Source: Streptomyces tardus
GTDB taxonomy: Bacteria; Actinomycetota; Actinomycetes; Streptomycetales; Streptomycetaceae
Direction: 5' to 3'
Length of the DNA: 64,000 nt
Assembly (NCBI RefSeq): GCF_018101125.2
Contig: NZ_JAELVF020000003.1
Span: 86,875-150,874, forward strand
This document shows, in pieces, positions 1-8,238 of the stretch; the first letter of the stretch is position 1, and every line of letters begins with the position of its first letter. The notes under the pieces are model-generated. The model was given only the letters and a program-made list of their open reading frames with translations, had not been told where the DNA came from and made no database searches. The translations under genes were made by a program, and so were the position numbers.

Positions 1-642
1 GCCGGTGCCGAGCTGGTCGGCGATGTCTGCGGTCACCCTCGCGTTGGCGGTGGCTGTGGTGGCGAGCACAGGCACATCGGCCGGCAGCTCGGCGAGCATG
101 GTGCGCAACCTGCGGTAGTCGGGCCGGAAGTCGTGACCCCAGTCGGAGATGCAGTGCGCCTCGTCGACCACCAGCAGCCCCGTGGCGGCTGCCAGACGGG
201 GCAGGACCTGGTCGCGGAAGTCCGGATTGTTGAGTCGCTCGGGACTGACGAGGAGCAGGTCCACGGTGCCTGCGTTCACCTCGCGGTTGATCTCCTCCCA
301 CTCCTCGGTGTTGGAGGAGTTGATCGTGCGCGCGTGCAGACCCGCGCGCTCCGCGGCCTCGATCTGGTTGCGCATCAGCGCCAGCAGCGGGGAGACGATC
401 ACTGTGGGGCCGCTGCCCCGAGCGCGCAGCAGGGCGGTCGCGACGAAGTACACGGCGGACTTCCCCCAGCCCGTGCGCTGTACTACGAGGGTGCGCCTGC
501 GCTCGCGCACCAGGGCTTCGATCGCGCGCCACTGGTCCTCGCGCAGAGCGGCGCCGCCGACCGGGGCGCCGACGAGCGGAGCGAGAACGGCGTCGGCTTC
601 GCGGCGGAGAGTGGCCGCGTCGAGCGGCTCGTGGGACGTCAT
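1..642 (-). CDS. recQ: RecQ-family ATP-dependent DNA helicase, N-terminal part (truncated by window edge)
   Basis: 3'-5' DNA helicase of superfamily 2, acting in recombination and repair. The gene starts with ATG at 642 on the minus strand and runs off the left edge, so only about 214 N-terminal residues are present. Visible motifs are a Q-motif-like segment (REDQWRAIEALV), Walker A written QRTGWGKSAVYF, motif Ia SPLLALMRNQ, motif Ib VSPERLNNPDF, the DEAH-type box VVDEAHCISDWGHDFRPDYRR that is diagnostic of RecQ, and motif III LATTATA. Helicase motifs IV-VI and the RQC/HRDC region lie outside. It is divergent from the DUF4192 gene. The RecQ assignment is firm; the extent of the C-terminal region is unknown. 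Confidence 0.93.
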   Translation of the reverse strand, partial: MTSHEPLDAATLRREADAVLAPLVGAPVGGAALREDQWRAIEALVRERRRTLVVQRTGWGKSAVYFVATALLRARGSGPTVIVSPLLALMRNQIEAAERAGLHARTINSSNTEEWEEINREVNAGTVDLLLVSPERLNNPDFRDQVLPRLAAATGLLVVDEAHCISDWGHDFRPDYRRLRTMLAELPADVPVLATTATANARVTADIADQLGTG

Positions 643-781
643 GGCCCCATGCAATCCGATGGGTGGCGTCCTTCGCCAACGCCACTGTGGACAACTCGGT
701 ATAGGTGTGAACGTACGACCAATGGCCATGCCTGTGGACAGCGCCCGACGGGAGACGCGCCGACCGGGCGATTGTTCCGGC

Positions 782-1942
782 ATGAGCCACGGCACCAGCT
801 ACGTTCCGCCCGCCCGGACACTCACCAACGTCACACTGCGGGGACCCGCAGCGCTCGCGGACGCGCTTCCCTACCTGATCGGCTACCACCCGGACGACTC
901 GATCGTCCTCATCGGCCTGTACGGCGGGCGCGGGCGCTTCGGCGGCCGGATCCGGCTGGGCATCCCGTCCGTTCGGGCGGAGTGGCCCGACACTGCCGGT
1001 CAGCTCGCCGACTGCCTGATGCAGTCCGGGCTGGCACGGGGCGAGCGCCCGGACGCCTCTTTGGTCTACCTCTGCCGCGAGCCCGTCGAGGATGATTCGA
1101 GCACCGCGGTGAAAGAGCAGCTCCGACCACTGGCGGAAGAGCTGCGCCGAGCCCTCGTTGCGCGTGGGATGCCGGTTCACGAGTCACTCTTCCTGTCCGG
1201 CGGCCGGTACTGGACCTATCTGTGCCAGGACGGCCGCTGTTGTCCTCCCGAGGGAAGGCGACTCGGTCCGTCCGGTGTCTCGGAGCTTGCGGCTGCTACC
1301 ACCTACGCCGGCATCCGCACGCGTGGCTCCGCCCAGGAGTTGACGAGAAGGATCGCGCCCCTGGGGCCGCCGCGCGCGTGCAGGCAGGAGGGCGCCCTGC
1401 GCGAGGCGTCGGCGCGGTTGCTGCCTGACCTGGTGACGGAAGAGGGCCGCGCCCGAATCCGAGAGCGAACCCTGCGTCTGGCAGCGAGGTTGCGCAGGAG
1501 GTACCTCGCCGCATCCAGGAGCACGCTGCCGGTCGGCCCTGGCCTCGACGACATCCAGGACGACGCAATCCTGGCGGACGAGGAAGCGGCCGAGCTCCTC
1601 GTCGGGCTTCAGGACCGGGTGACCCGTGATCGCGCCGCAGAGTGGATGGAGGGCGAAGAGGCAGAGCCCGCGTTGAGGCTCTGGCGCGCCCTGTGCAGGC
1701 GCTGCGTCGGTACCTACGCGGAGTACGGCGCCCCCGCGCTCGCCCTTGCCGGCTGGGTCGCCTGGTCGGGAGGCGACGAGCCGAGCGCCCGTGTGGCCCT
1801 CGAGCAGGCATTGCGGCTCGATCCCCGCTACACCTTCGCGCATCTCCTGCACAGTGCGTGCAACCGGGGCCTGGACCCGGAGCCGCTGCGTCAGTGTCTG
1901 CGCAAGCAGCGAGCCGACTACGAGCGATGGGCGAGCAGTTGA
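782..1942 (+). CDS. DUF4192 domain-containing protein
   Basis: Soluble actinobacterial protein of unknown function, 386 residues from the ATG at 782. The N-terminal segment ALPYLIGYHPDDSIVLIGL (about residues 22-40) is the hallmark of DUF4192. The C-terminal part (WSGGDEPSARVALEQALRLDP...TFAHLLHSACNRG) looks like a TPR-type helical hairpin pair, as in other members. The frame stays open for about 630 bases upstream, but that stretch is antisense to recQ and has an arginine/serine-rich shadow composition, so the 782 start, where the family homology begins, is preferred. No operon partner is obvious. The biochemical role is not known for the family. Confidence 0.85.
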   Translation: MSHGTSYVPPARTLTNVTLRGPAALADALPYLIGYHPDDSIVLIGLYGGRGRFGGRIRLGIPSVRAEWPDTAGQLADCLMQSGLARGERPDASLVYLCREPVEDDSSTAVKEQLRPLAEELRRALVARGMPVHESLFLSGGRYWTYLCQDGRCCPPEGRRLGPSGVSELAAATTYAGIRTRGSAQELTRRIAPLGPPRACRQEGALREASARLLPDLVTEEGRARIRERTLRLAARLRRRYLAASRSTLPVGPGLDDIQDDAILADEEAAELLVGLQDRVTRDRAAEWMEGEEAEPALRLWRALCRRCVGTYAEYGAPALALAGWVAWSGGDEPSARVALEQALRLDPRYTFAHLLHSACNRGLDPEPLRQCLRKQRADYERWASS

Positions 1943-2077
1943 CCGCCCCGAGCTGCCCGATGGTGTCGCGCAGCCGGCGGCTGCGCTCGCGGGGTCATTC
2001 GCCGAGTGGCGGCCTTCGGCTCCGCAAGGCACCCCAAGTCGGTGGCGGTCCTGGCGCCGGGTGTGCTGAGCGCCTGA

Positions 2078-2102
2078 TTATCGTCATGCAGACGACTATG
2101 AT
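2078..2102 (+). promoter_or_regulatory. Imperfect palindrome overlapping a -10 box in front of the NrtR-like gene
   Basis: TCGTC (2081-2085) and GACGA (2091-2095) form perfect 5-bp arms around ATGCA, with partial symmetry extending to 2078 and 2098. The right arm runs into a -10-like hexamer TATGAT at 2097-2102, only 6 bases from the ATG at 2109, so the transcript is probably leaderless. GTC/GAC-type palindromes are the usual form of NrtR operators, which suggests autoregulation. This is inference from position and symmetry only. Confidence 0.45.
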
Positions 2103-2108
2103 CACCGC

Positions 2109-2870
2109 ATGCCATACGACCCGTCGGCCTACCCGCCCTTCGCCGTCACCGTGGATCTGGTCGTGCTCACGGTGCGCAAACACGCACTGTGCGCGTTGGC
2201 AGTCCGGCGCGGTGAATCGCCGTTCCAGGGGCGTTGGGCTCTTCCCGGCGGCTTTGTGGCCGCCTCCGAAGACCTGGGTTCGGCTGCGGCCAGGGAACTG
2301 GAGGAGGAAACGGGGCTCCGGGTGGGGGAGTCGGCGGGCAGCGCCGCCGGCGTTCATCTGGAGCAGCTGGCCACCTATGGCGCTCCGGACCGCGATCCAC
2401 GTATGCGTGTGGTCAGTGTTGCGCATCTGGTGCTCGCGCCGGATCTTCCGGCTCCGGTTTCCGGCGGGGACGCTCAGTCGGCGCGCTGGGCGCCGGTCCA
2501 CACCCTGCTGCTCGAGGCCGGCGACGAGCTGGAACCCGAAAGCGACCGGGACAGCGACCAACTCGCTTTCGACCACGGGCAGATCCTGGCGGACGGCGTG
2601 GAGCGGGCCAGGTCGAAAATCGAGTACTCGGCCCTCGCGACCGCTTTCTGTACGCCGGAGTTCACCGTGGGGGAGCTGCGTCGCGTGTACGAGGCAGTGT
2701 GGGGGGTGGCGCTCGACCCGCGTAACTTCCACCGGAAGGTCACCGGTACGCCCGGCTTTCTGGTCCCCAGCGGTGGCACGACCACACGTCAGGGCGGCCG
2801 GCCTGCGCAGCTCTTCCGCGCCGGCGGGGCCACGGTGCTCAACCCGCCGATGTTGCGTCCCGAAATCTGA
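2109..2870 (+). CDS. NrtR-like Nudix-domain transcriptional regulator
   Basis: 253 residues. The N-terminal half is a Nudix fold with the Nudix box spread over GGFVAASEDLGSAAARELEEETGL (about residues 47-70); the REx2EE part (RELEEETG) is kept. The C-terminal half (from about residue 175) is the winged-helix region typical of NrtR, including FTVGELRRVYEAVWG and the ending ...GGRPAQLFRAGG. NrtR proteins repress NAD-metabolism genes and sense ADP-ribose-type ligands. No NAD gene is adjacent here, so the target is not visible. The start is set by homology (PPFAVTVDLVVLTV) and by a -10 box just upstream. It could instead be an active ADP-ribose pyrophosphatase with a vestigial DNA-binding domain. 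Confidence 0.85.
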   Translation: MPYDPSAYPPFAVTVDLVVLTVRKHALCALAVRRGESPFQGRWALPGGFVAASEDLGSAAARELEEETGLRVGESAGSAAGVHLEQLATYGAPDRDPRMRVVSVAHLVLAPDLPAPVSGGDAQSARWAPVHTLLLEAGDELEPESDRDSDQLAFDHGQILADGVERARSKIEYSALATAFCTPEFTVGELRRVYEAVWGVALDPRNFHRKVTGTPGFLVPSGGTTTRQGGRPAQLFRAGGATVLNPPMLRPEI

Positions 2871-3064
2871 CGTCGCCTCCGTTCCGGCAGTGCGCCGAAG
2901 TGCTCTCGGACGGACGGCACTTGACTGCCGCCGTCACCGTGGCCCCGTTCTCCTGGACCGCCCGCCGGCGGGCAGCGGCGCGGCCAGGATCGCGCTATTC
3001 GCTATATGTCTGGAATGTCGCGATACCTTGCCTGAGTCACTCATGCGTTCAGCGGGGAGAAGTG

Positions 3065-5008
3065 ATGATCCAGGCCATCGGACTCACCAGCGCCTCTCAC
3101 CGGAACCGCCCACCCTCAGTCGCCGACCTGACCTTCGAGGCCAGGCCCGGCGATGTGACCGTGCTCTGCGGACCTTCCGGCTCGGGCAAGTCGACCGCGG
3201 TGCGGCTGATGCTCCAGCTGCGTCGCGGCAGGGGCGTAACCCTCTTCCGGGGCCGTCCACTTCACCGAGTGCCCCACGTGTACCGCGAGGTGGGAGTGCT
3301 CGTCGGAGACGTCCCGGGGCATCCGGCGCGAACCGCGCTCGGACACCTGCGCATGCTCAGTGCAGTCGCGGGTGTTCCCTCCTCGCGAGCCGACGAAGTC
3401 CTCGACGTGGTCGGGTTGAGCGGTCTGGCCGATCAGCGTCTCGGCACGTTCTCCCTGGGAATGGATCGACGGCTGGGTATCGCGGCTGCTCTGCTGGGAG
3501 ATCCGCACACTCTGGTGCTGGACGATCCCTCGCAGGGGCTGGCGCCACGCGAAGCAGCCTGGCTGCGTGGCCTGTTGCGCGCATACGCAGAGGAAGGCGG
3601 GCTGGTTCTCACCACCACCAGTGAGCCGCGGGAGGCGTCGCGCCTCGCGGACCGAGTGCTGACGCTGGAGGACGGCCGGCTGGTCGCCGACCAGGACGTG
3701 CAGGCTTTCACGCGCACGCGTTTGCGCCCCCGAGTCGCTGTCAGCTCCCCGCACGCCGAGCGTTTGGGCAGCGTGCTCTTGCGGGAGTCCCGTTCGCCGC
3801 TGGCCGGGCTGCCTCCCCAAGCGCGTTCGACGTCGGTCGCTCAGAGTGCTGTCGCCGAGTCGCCGGAGGCGCTCGAGGTGGTGAACGAGGGCGGAGGTCA
3901 GATCTCGGTCTACGGCAGCAGTTGCGCGATGGTGGGGGAGACGGCCTACCGGCACGGCATTCTCGTCCATCAGCTCGCCGACGAGACGGGTGAATCCGCC
4001 GCCGTCGCCGCGCCTTTGAACCGAGCCGACGGCCGCGATGCACGGCTGTCTCTCGAGGCCACGGGTCAGGGTGTCGGTGAGGGAAGCAGCAGCGGCGGCG
4101 GCACCGAGTCGAGGGCCTTGCAGCCGGCCGGGATCGCCTCTCTCGGCCTCGCGCTCGGCCGGTCCCGCTCGGGACGGGAGACGCCCGCCGCGTCCGGAGT
4201 CTCCCCGCTGCCGCCGCGGTTGCGTGCGGTTCCGGCACCCGGCCCGGTCTGGCCGCTGCGGTACGAGTTGCGGCGCCTGGTCGGGCTGCGGTCCACCTGG
4301 CTGCTGGTCGCTTCCGCCCTGCTTGCCGCGCTCGCGGCAGCGTGCTGGGTGGGCCGCGGCGGAGTGGACGAATCGGCCCGGGCGCTCGTCGGCTGGCCGG
4401 CCGGCTGGCCGCTGCCGCCGGTGGCTGCCGTGGCCGGGCTGTTGGGAGCCCTGGCGTTCGGGCAGGAGCATCGCTACCCGGCGCTGGCTCCGGCCCAGGC
4501 GCCGATCCCCAGGCGCCTCGGTCTGCTGTCGGCGAAGCTCGCGGTGGCCGCCGGGGTAGCTGTGGTGTTGTGTGCGGCCTCGGTCGCGCTGAACGCCTCG
4601 GTTCTGCTCACCCTGTACGGCTCTTCGACCGGGCCGAACCCCCAACTGCCGGCCTGGCTCGCGACGATGGGGATGATCCTGCTGGCTCTGGGAAGTGCCT
4701 GGGCCGGTCTCCTGGCCGCAGCGATCTGCCGTTCCTTTCTCGCGGGAGTCCTGAGCGTCCTTGCGGTGCCGCTTCTGGTGGCGCCGGCGGTCCGCGAGCT
4801 GCTGGCTCCGCCGGCGGTGGAAGCGCTGGCCGCCGTGAGTGAACGACTGACGGCACTGCTGCTGGTGCCGCTTCCTTTCACCGCCGACGAGTGGGCGGAG
4901 CCGGTGGCACAGCTGCTCGCTCAACCGCTGGGCAGTGCAATGATGTTGTCGCTCGTCAGCTTGTTCGGCGCCTATGTGTTCGGGACCCTGTGCGGCAGAG
5001 TGCGGTAG
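3065..5008 (+). CDS. ABC transporter ATPase fused to a membrane domain
   Basis: 647 residues from ATG 3065 (GTG 3062 also possible); GGGGAGA at about 3053 is the ribosome site. Residues 1-230 are an ABC ATPase: Walker A GPSGSGKS (36-43) and Walker B LVLDDPS. The signature is degenerate (SLGMDRRLG instead of LSGGQ-like), and the switch histidine region reads TTTSEPRE. A variable linker rich in charged residues follows (about 230-400). The C-terminal part has about six hydrophobic segments (for example LLVASALLAALAAACW, VAAVAGLLGALAF), so ATPase and permease are on one chain. It lies directly upstream of whiH in the same direction, and this neighbourhood is conserved in Streptomyces. The substrate is unknown. 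Confidence 0.85.
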   Translation: MIQAIGLTSASHRNRPPSVADLTFEARPGDVTVLCGPSGSGKSTAVRLMLQLRRGRGVTLFRGRPLHRVPHVYREVGVLVGDVPGHPARTALGHLRMLSAVAGVPSSRADEVLDVVGLSGLADQRLGTFSLGMDRRLGIAAALLGDPHTLVLDDPSQGLAPREAAWLRGLLRAYAEEGGLVLTTTSEPREASRLADRVLTLEDGRLVADQDVQAFTRTRLRPRVAVSSPHAERLGSVLLRESRSPLAGLPPQARSTSVAQSAVAESPEALEVVNEGGGQISVYGSSCAMVGETAYRHGILVHQLADETGESAAVAAPLNRADGRDARLSLEATGQGVGEGSSSGGGTESRALQPAGIASLGLALGRSRSGRETPAASGVSPLPPRLRAVPAPGPVWPLRYELRRLVGLRSTWLLVASALLAALAAACWVGRGGVDESARALVGWPAGWPLPPVAAVAGLLGALAFGQEHRYPALAPAQAPIPRRLGLLSAKLAVAAGVAVVLCAASVALNASVLLTLYGSSTGPNPQLPAWLATMGMILLALGSAWAGLLAAAICRSFLAGVLSVLAVPLLVAPAVRELLAPPAVEALAAVSERLTALLLVPLPFTADEWAEPVAQLLAQPLGSAMMLSLVSLFGAYVFGTLCGRVR

Positions 5009-5148
5009 GTGCGGTGCCGATTCGGGTGTTGCTTCAGCGGCTCCCAGCTGCGAGTTCTCCGCTGGAGGGCGACGGCGCCCGTGTGCGTCCGGCCGTCAAG
5101 GGCGTACGAGTCGGCGATCACCCTTTCGTGTGCTTTTCACCAAAGCCC

Positions 5149-5176
5149 TCAAGGTGGCTCAACTGGCCGCCGACAA
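5149..5176 (+). promoter_or_regulatory. WhiG (FliA-type sigma) promoter of whiH
   Basis: TCAAG at 5149-5153 and GCCGACAA at 5169-5176 match the WhiG/FliA promoter form (TAAA, about 15-16 bases, GCCGATAA). There is one change in each box, and the gap is 16 bases between TCAA and GCCGACAA. The expected start of transcription, about 7-8 bases downstream, falls on the GTG at 5184. In S. coelicolor whiH is a known direct WhiG target, so the match is functionally sensible. Confidence 0.8.
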
Positions 5177-5183
5177 AGGATGC

Positions 5184-6098
5184 GTGACTACCCTTGCGCA
5201 CTCCATGATGACCTCGCCCGGCCGTTCCAGCCTCACCGGTGCCGGTGAGCTCGGCCGATATCCCGGCGGCGCTGCCGCCGGCGCCCCACGCTCCGGCGCC
5301 AGCGCTCCCAGCTGGGACGGTGGCGAACCCGACGCGGCGACGCGTTCCGGCCGCAGAACGACCGGTACGCGGGGACGCGGCCTGCACGGCCAACTCGTTC
5401 AGCAGCTCGGTCAGATGATCGTCGCCGGTGAGCTGGGCGCCGATCGCCCGCTGGTGCCCGAAGAGATCGGCCAGCGTTTCGAGGTCTCGCGCACTGTGGT
5501 GCGCGAATCGCTCCGTGTGCTGGAGGCGAAGGGCCTCGTCAGCGCACGCCCCAACGTGGGCACCCGAGTTCGACCCGTCAGCGACTGGAACCTGCTCGAC
5601 CCCGACATCATCGAATGGCGGGCCTTCGGCCCTCAGCGGGAGGACCAGCGCCGCGAGCTCTGCGAACTGCGCTGGACGATCGAGCCCCTCGCCGCCCGGC
5701 TCGCGGTCGGCCACGGCAGGGACGAGCTGCAGCAGCGCCTCACGGAGATGGTCGAGATCATGGGCCACGCTCTGGGCGCCGGTGACGGTGTGACCTTCGC
5801 CCGGGCCGACGCCGAGTTCCACACCCTGTTGATCCAGGCCGCGGGCAACAAGATGCTGGAGCATCTCTCTGCGATCGTCGCCTCGGCGCTGGAGGTGTCG
5901 GGCGGCCCGCTGACCGGATGCGACCGGCCGACCGAAGCGGCGATCGGCCTGCACCAGGCGATCGTTGACGCTCTCGGCGGCGGAGACCCCGCCGGTGCCG
6001 AGCATGCGATGCGGCAGCTGCTCGCGGTGCGGTCGGAGTCTCCTGCACCGGCCGGAAGGGCGGCGGACCACGTCGTTCCGGCTCCGCGCGAGCACTGA
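5184..6098 (+). CDS. whiH: WhiH sporulation transcription factor (GntR/FadR family)
   Basis: 304 residues from GTG 5184. WhiH is a developmental regulator needed for orderly septation of aerial hyphae. The disordered, Ser/Gly-rich N-terminus is followed by a GntR winged helix (about residues 67-130: LHGQLVQQLGQMIVAGEL...VSRTVVRESLRVLEAKGLV) and a FadR-type helical effector domain with metal-binding-like residues (D/H pattern around FARADAEFHTLL). Its position immediately before hrdB and behind a WhiG-type promoter makes it WhiH rather than a generic GntR protein. The start is chosen because the promoter predicts a leaderless transcript there; ATG 5205 or 5208 are alternatives without a clear ribosome site. 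Confidence 0.88.
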   Translation: MTTLAHSMMTSPGRSSLTGAGELGRYPGGAAAGAPRSGASAPSWDGGEPDAATRSGRRTTGTRGRGLHGQLVQQLGQMIVAGELGADRPLVPEEIGQRFEVSRTVVRESLRVLEAKGLVSARPNVGTRVRPVSDWNLLDPDIIEWRAFGPQREDQRRELCELRWTIEPLAARLAVGHGRDELQQRLTEMVEIMGHALGAGDGVTFARADAEFHTLLIQAAGNKMLEHLSAIVASALEVSGGPLTGCDRPTEAAIGLHQAIVDALGGGDPAGAEHAMRQLLAVRSESPAPAGRAADHVVPAPREH

Positions 6099-6138
6099 GC
6101 CGGATGCGCTGAGTCGCGAGCCGCGTCCTCCCGTTTCC

Positions 6139-6185
6139 GAGACCGTCGTGCGAACCCTTCTCCGGATGGCTCGCACGACGGTCTC
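6139..6185 (+). terminator. Terminator-like hairpin after whiH
   Basis: Perfect 15-bp inverted repeat: GAGACCGTCGTGCGA (6139-6153) pairs with 6171-6185 across a 17-base loop, 41 bases after the whiH stop. There is no U-tract, as is common in Streptomyces. It separates whiH from the hrdB promoters. Confidence 0.75.
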
Positions 6186-6229
6186 CGGCCGCACAGCGAT
6201 GGGACCGTTCGGCTCAGTGATATAGCAGG

Positions 6230-6253
6230 ATGTGTGCTGATACCTGCACACAT
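6230..6253. promoter_or_regulatory. 8+8 bp inverted repeat in the hrdB promoter region
   Basis: ATGTGTGC (6230-6237) and GCACACAT (6246-6253) are perfect arms around TGATACCT. A TATAGC hexamer at 6221-6226 lies just before it. The position, about 225-250 bases before the hrdB start and downstream of the whiH terminator, suggests an operator at an upstream hrdB promoter. No matching regulator is identified. Confidence 0.45.
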
Positions 6254-6333
6254 GGGCTGTGACTCGGGACACTCGAATTGGGCGTAACGCTTTCCGTGGA
6301 AGCGCGATGACTCAAGAGGTAGCAGCGCCAACG

Positions 6334-6360
6334 GGAATGGGAGAGCCGCTTGCCGGCGTT
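6334..6360 (+). promoter_or_regulatory. Sigma-R-type promoter of hrdB
   Basis: GGAAT at 6334-6338 followed, after 19 bases, by GTT at 6358-6360 fits the SigR consensus (GGAAT-N18/19-GTT). In S. coelicolor one of the hrdB promoters is SigR-dependent, so thiol-oxidative stress raises the principal sigma factor. The predicted RNA start lies about 110 bases before the GTG of hrdB. Confidence 0.7.
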
Positions 6361-6477
6361 CCGTTCCCCGACGTTCCGCATCCATCCCGGTGCCGACTGA
6401 TCCCCGTCGGTGCCCGCAGCGCCCCTTCCGAAGAGGGACTGGGGCGTAGCCAATTCCATCGTTCCGAGAGGTTGTTC

Positions 6478-8040
6478 GTGTCGGCCAGCACATCCCGTAC
6501 GCTCCCCGCGGAGATCGCCGAGTCCGAGTCCGTGTTGGCGCTCATTGAGCGGGGAAAGGCTGAGGGGCAGATCGCCGGCGATGACGTGCGTCGGGCCTTC
6601 GAGGCTGACCAGATTCCGCCAACCCAGTGGAAGAACGTTCTGCGCAGCCTCAACCAGATCCTCGACGAGGAGGGTGTGACGCTGATGGTGAGTGCCGCCG
6701 AAGCGCCCAAGCGCACCCGTAAGAGCGTCGCGGCCAAGACACCCGCGCGGCGCACGACCACCAAGTCCGTCGCTGCCGGACAGTCGACCGCGGCCTCGGC
6801 CACCGAGGCGGTCGACTCCGGTGCCGACTCGGAGGCCAAGCCGGCCAAGAAGGCGGCCAAGAAGGCAGTGGCGAAGAAGACCGCCGCCGCCAAGAAGGTT
6901 GCCGAGGGCCCGGCCAAGAAGGCCACCAAGAAGGCAGCCGCGAAGAAGACGGCCAAGAAGTCGGTCGTCGACGAGATCCTCGAGGGCGACGAGGAGGCCG
7001 TGGAGGCCCCTGCCAAGCCCGGCAAACCCGGCGACGAGGCCGCCCCCGAGGGCAAGAACGAGAACGAGGGCTTCGTGCTCTCCGACGAGGACGAGGACGA
7101 CGCTCCTGCTCAGCAGGTCGCCGCGGCGGGTGCCACCGCCGACCCGGTCAAGGACTACCTGAAGCAGATCGGCAAGGTCCCGCTGCTTAACGCCGAGCAG
7201 GAGGTGGAGCTCGCCAAGCGCATCGAAGCCGGGCTGTTCGCCGAGGACAAGCTCGCCAACTCCGACAAGCTCGCACCCAAGCTCAAGCGCGAGCTGGAGA
7301 TCATCGCGGAGGACGGTCGCCGGGCGAAGAACCACCTGCTGGAGGCCAACCTCCGACTCGTGGTCTCGCTGGCCAAGCGCTACACCGGTCGCGGAATGCT
7401 CTTCCTGGACCTCATTCAGGAGGGCAACCTCGGTCTGATCCGTGCGGTCGAGAAGTTCGACTACACCAAGGGCTACAAGTTCTCCACGTACGCGACGTGG
7501 TGGATCCGTCAGGCCATCACCCGCGCCATGGCCGACCAGGCCCGCACCATCCGTATCCCGGTGCACATGGTCGAGGTCATCAACAAGCTGGCCAGGGTGC
7601 AGCGTCAGATGCTCCAGGACCTGGGCCGGGAGCCCACCCCGGAGGAGCTGGCCAAGGAGCTGGACATGACGCCCGAGAAGGTCGTCGAGGTCCAGAAGTA
7701 CGGTCGTGAGCCGATTTCGCTGCACACCCCCCTCGGTGAGGACGGGGACAGCGAGTTCGGTGACCTCATCGAGGACTCCGAGGCCGTCGTTCCGGCGGAC
7801 GCGGTGAGCTTCACCCTCCTCCAGGAACAGCTGCACTCGGTGCTGGACACCCTCAGTGAGCGCGAGGCGGGCGTGGTCTCGATGCGCTTCGGTCTCACCG
7901 ACGGACAGCCGAAGACACTGGACGAGATCGGCAAGGTCTACGGCGTGACGCGTGAGCGGATCCGTCAGATCGAGTCGAAGACCATGTCGAAGCTGCGGCA
8001 CCCCTCCCGTTCCCAGGTCCTGCGCGACTACCTGGACTGA
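6478..8040 (+). CDS. hrdB: Principal RNA polymerase sigma factor HrdB
   Basis: Group 1 sigma-70 factor that directs housekeeping transcription; 520 residues from GTG 6478 (S. coelicolor HrdB is about 511). It opens with SASTSRTLPAEIAESES and a sigma 1.1-like section. Next comes a long Lys/Ala-rich stretch (about 80-165, repeated AAKK motifs) typical of streptomycete HrdB, and an acidic segment ending DEDEDD. The conserved core follows: region 1.2 DPVKDYLKQIG, region 2 (FLDLIQEGNLGLIRAVEKFDY, YKFSTYATWWIRQAI near residue 335), region 3, and region 4.2 helix-turn-helix TLDEIGKVYGVTRERIRQIE near residue 480. Transcription probably comes from several promoters in the 380-base leader, including a SigR-type one. 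Confidence 0.98.
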   Translation: MSASTSRTLPAEIAESESVLALIERGKAEGQIAGDDVRRAFEADQIPPTQWKNVLRSLNQILDEEGVTLMVSAAEAPKRTRKSVAAKTPARRTTTKSVAAGQSTAASATEAVDSGADSEAKPAKKAAKKAVAKKTAAAKKVAEGPAKKATKKAAAKKTAKKSVVDEILEGDEEAVEAPAKPGKPGDEAAPEGKNENEGFVLSDEDEDDAPAQQVAAAGATADPVKDYLKQIGKVPLLNAEQEVELAKRIEAGLFAEDKLANSDKLAPKLKRELEIIAEDGRRAKNHLLEANLRLVVSLAKRYTGRGMLFLDLIQEGNLGLIRAVEKFDYTKGYKFSTYATWWIRQAITRAMADQARTIRIPVHMVEVINKLARVQRQMLQDLGREPTPEELAKELDMTPEKVVEVQKYGREPISLHTPLGEDGDSEFGDLIEDSEAVVPADAVSFTLLQEQLHSVLDTLSEREAGVVSMRFGLTDGQPKTLDEIGKVYGVTRERIRQIESKTMSKLRHPSRSQVLRDYLD

Positions 8041-8094
8041 CGGAGCCGGACTGACGAGCCGGACAGGCGAAGGGCGACCGACGTTGCCCGTCAA

Positions 8095-8140
8095 CGACGG
8101 CCCGGCCACACTCCCTGCGGGGCGAGTGGCCGGGCCGTCG
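8095..8140 (+). terminator. hrdB terminator hairpin
   Basis: A 15-bp perfect inverted repeat (8095-8109 with 8126-8140, core GACGGCCCGGCCAC) with a 16-base loop, 55 bases after the hrdB stop. Confidence 0.8.
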
Positions 8141-8238
8141 CTGTAAGGGCCTGGCGGCGAAGTCAACGAGGTGTGGGTACTTTCGCCGGTATGGCGGACA
8201 GCGGGTGACCGGATGATTCCGTAAAGTCAGCTAGCGGT

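Noticed and set aside
149..781. Upstream extension of the DUF4192 reading frame
   Set aside because: It is antisense to the clear RecQ motifs and has shadow composition; family homology begins at the ATG at 782.
3000..3045. GTCGCGATAC-type operator ahead of the ABC gene
   Set aside because: The symmetry is too imperfect to call a binding site from one sequence.
6307..6477. Annotating hrdB from ATG 6307
   Set aside because: The known HrdB N-terminus (SASTSRTLP...) matches GTG 6478, and a SigR-type promoter lies inside the extension. It is kept only as a finding.
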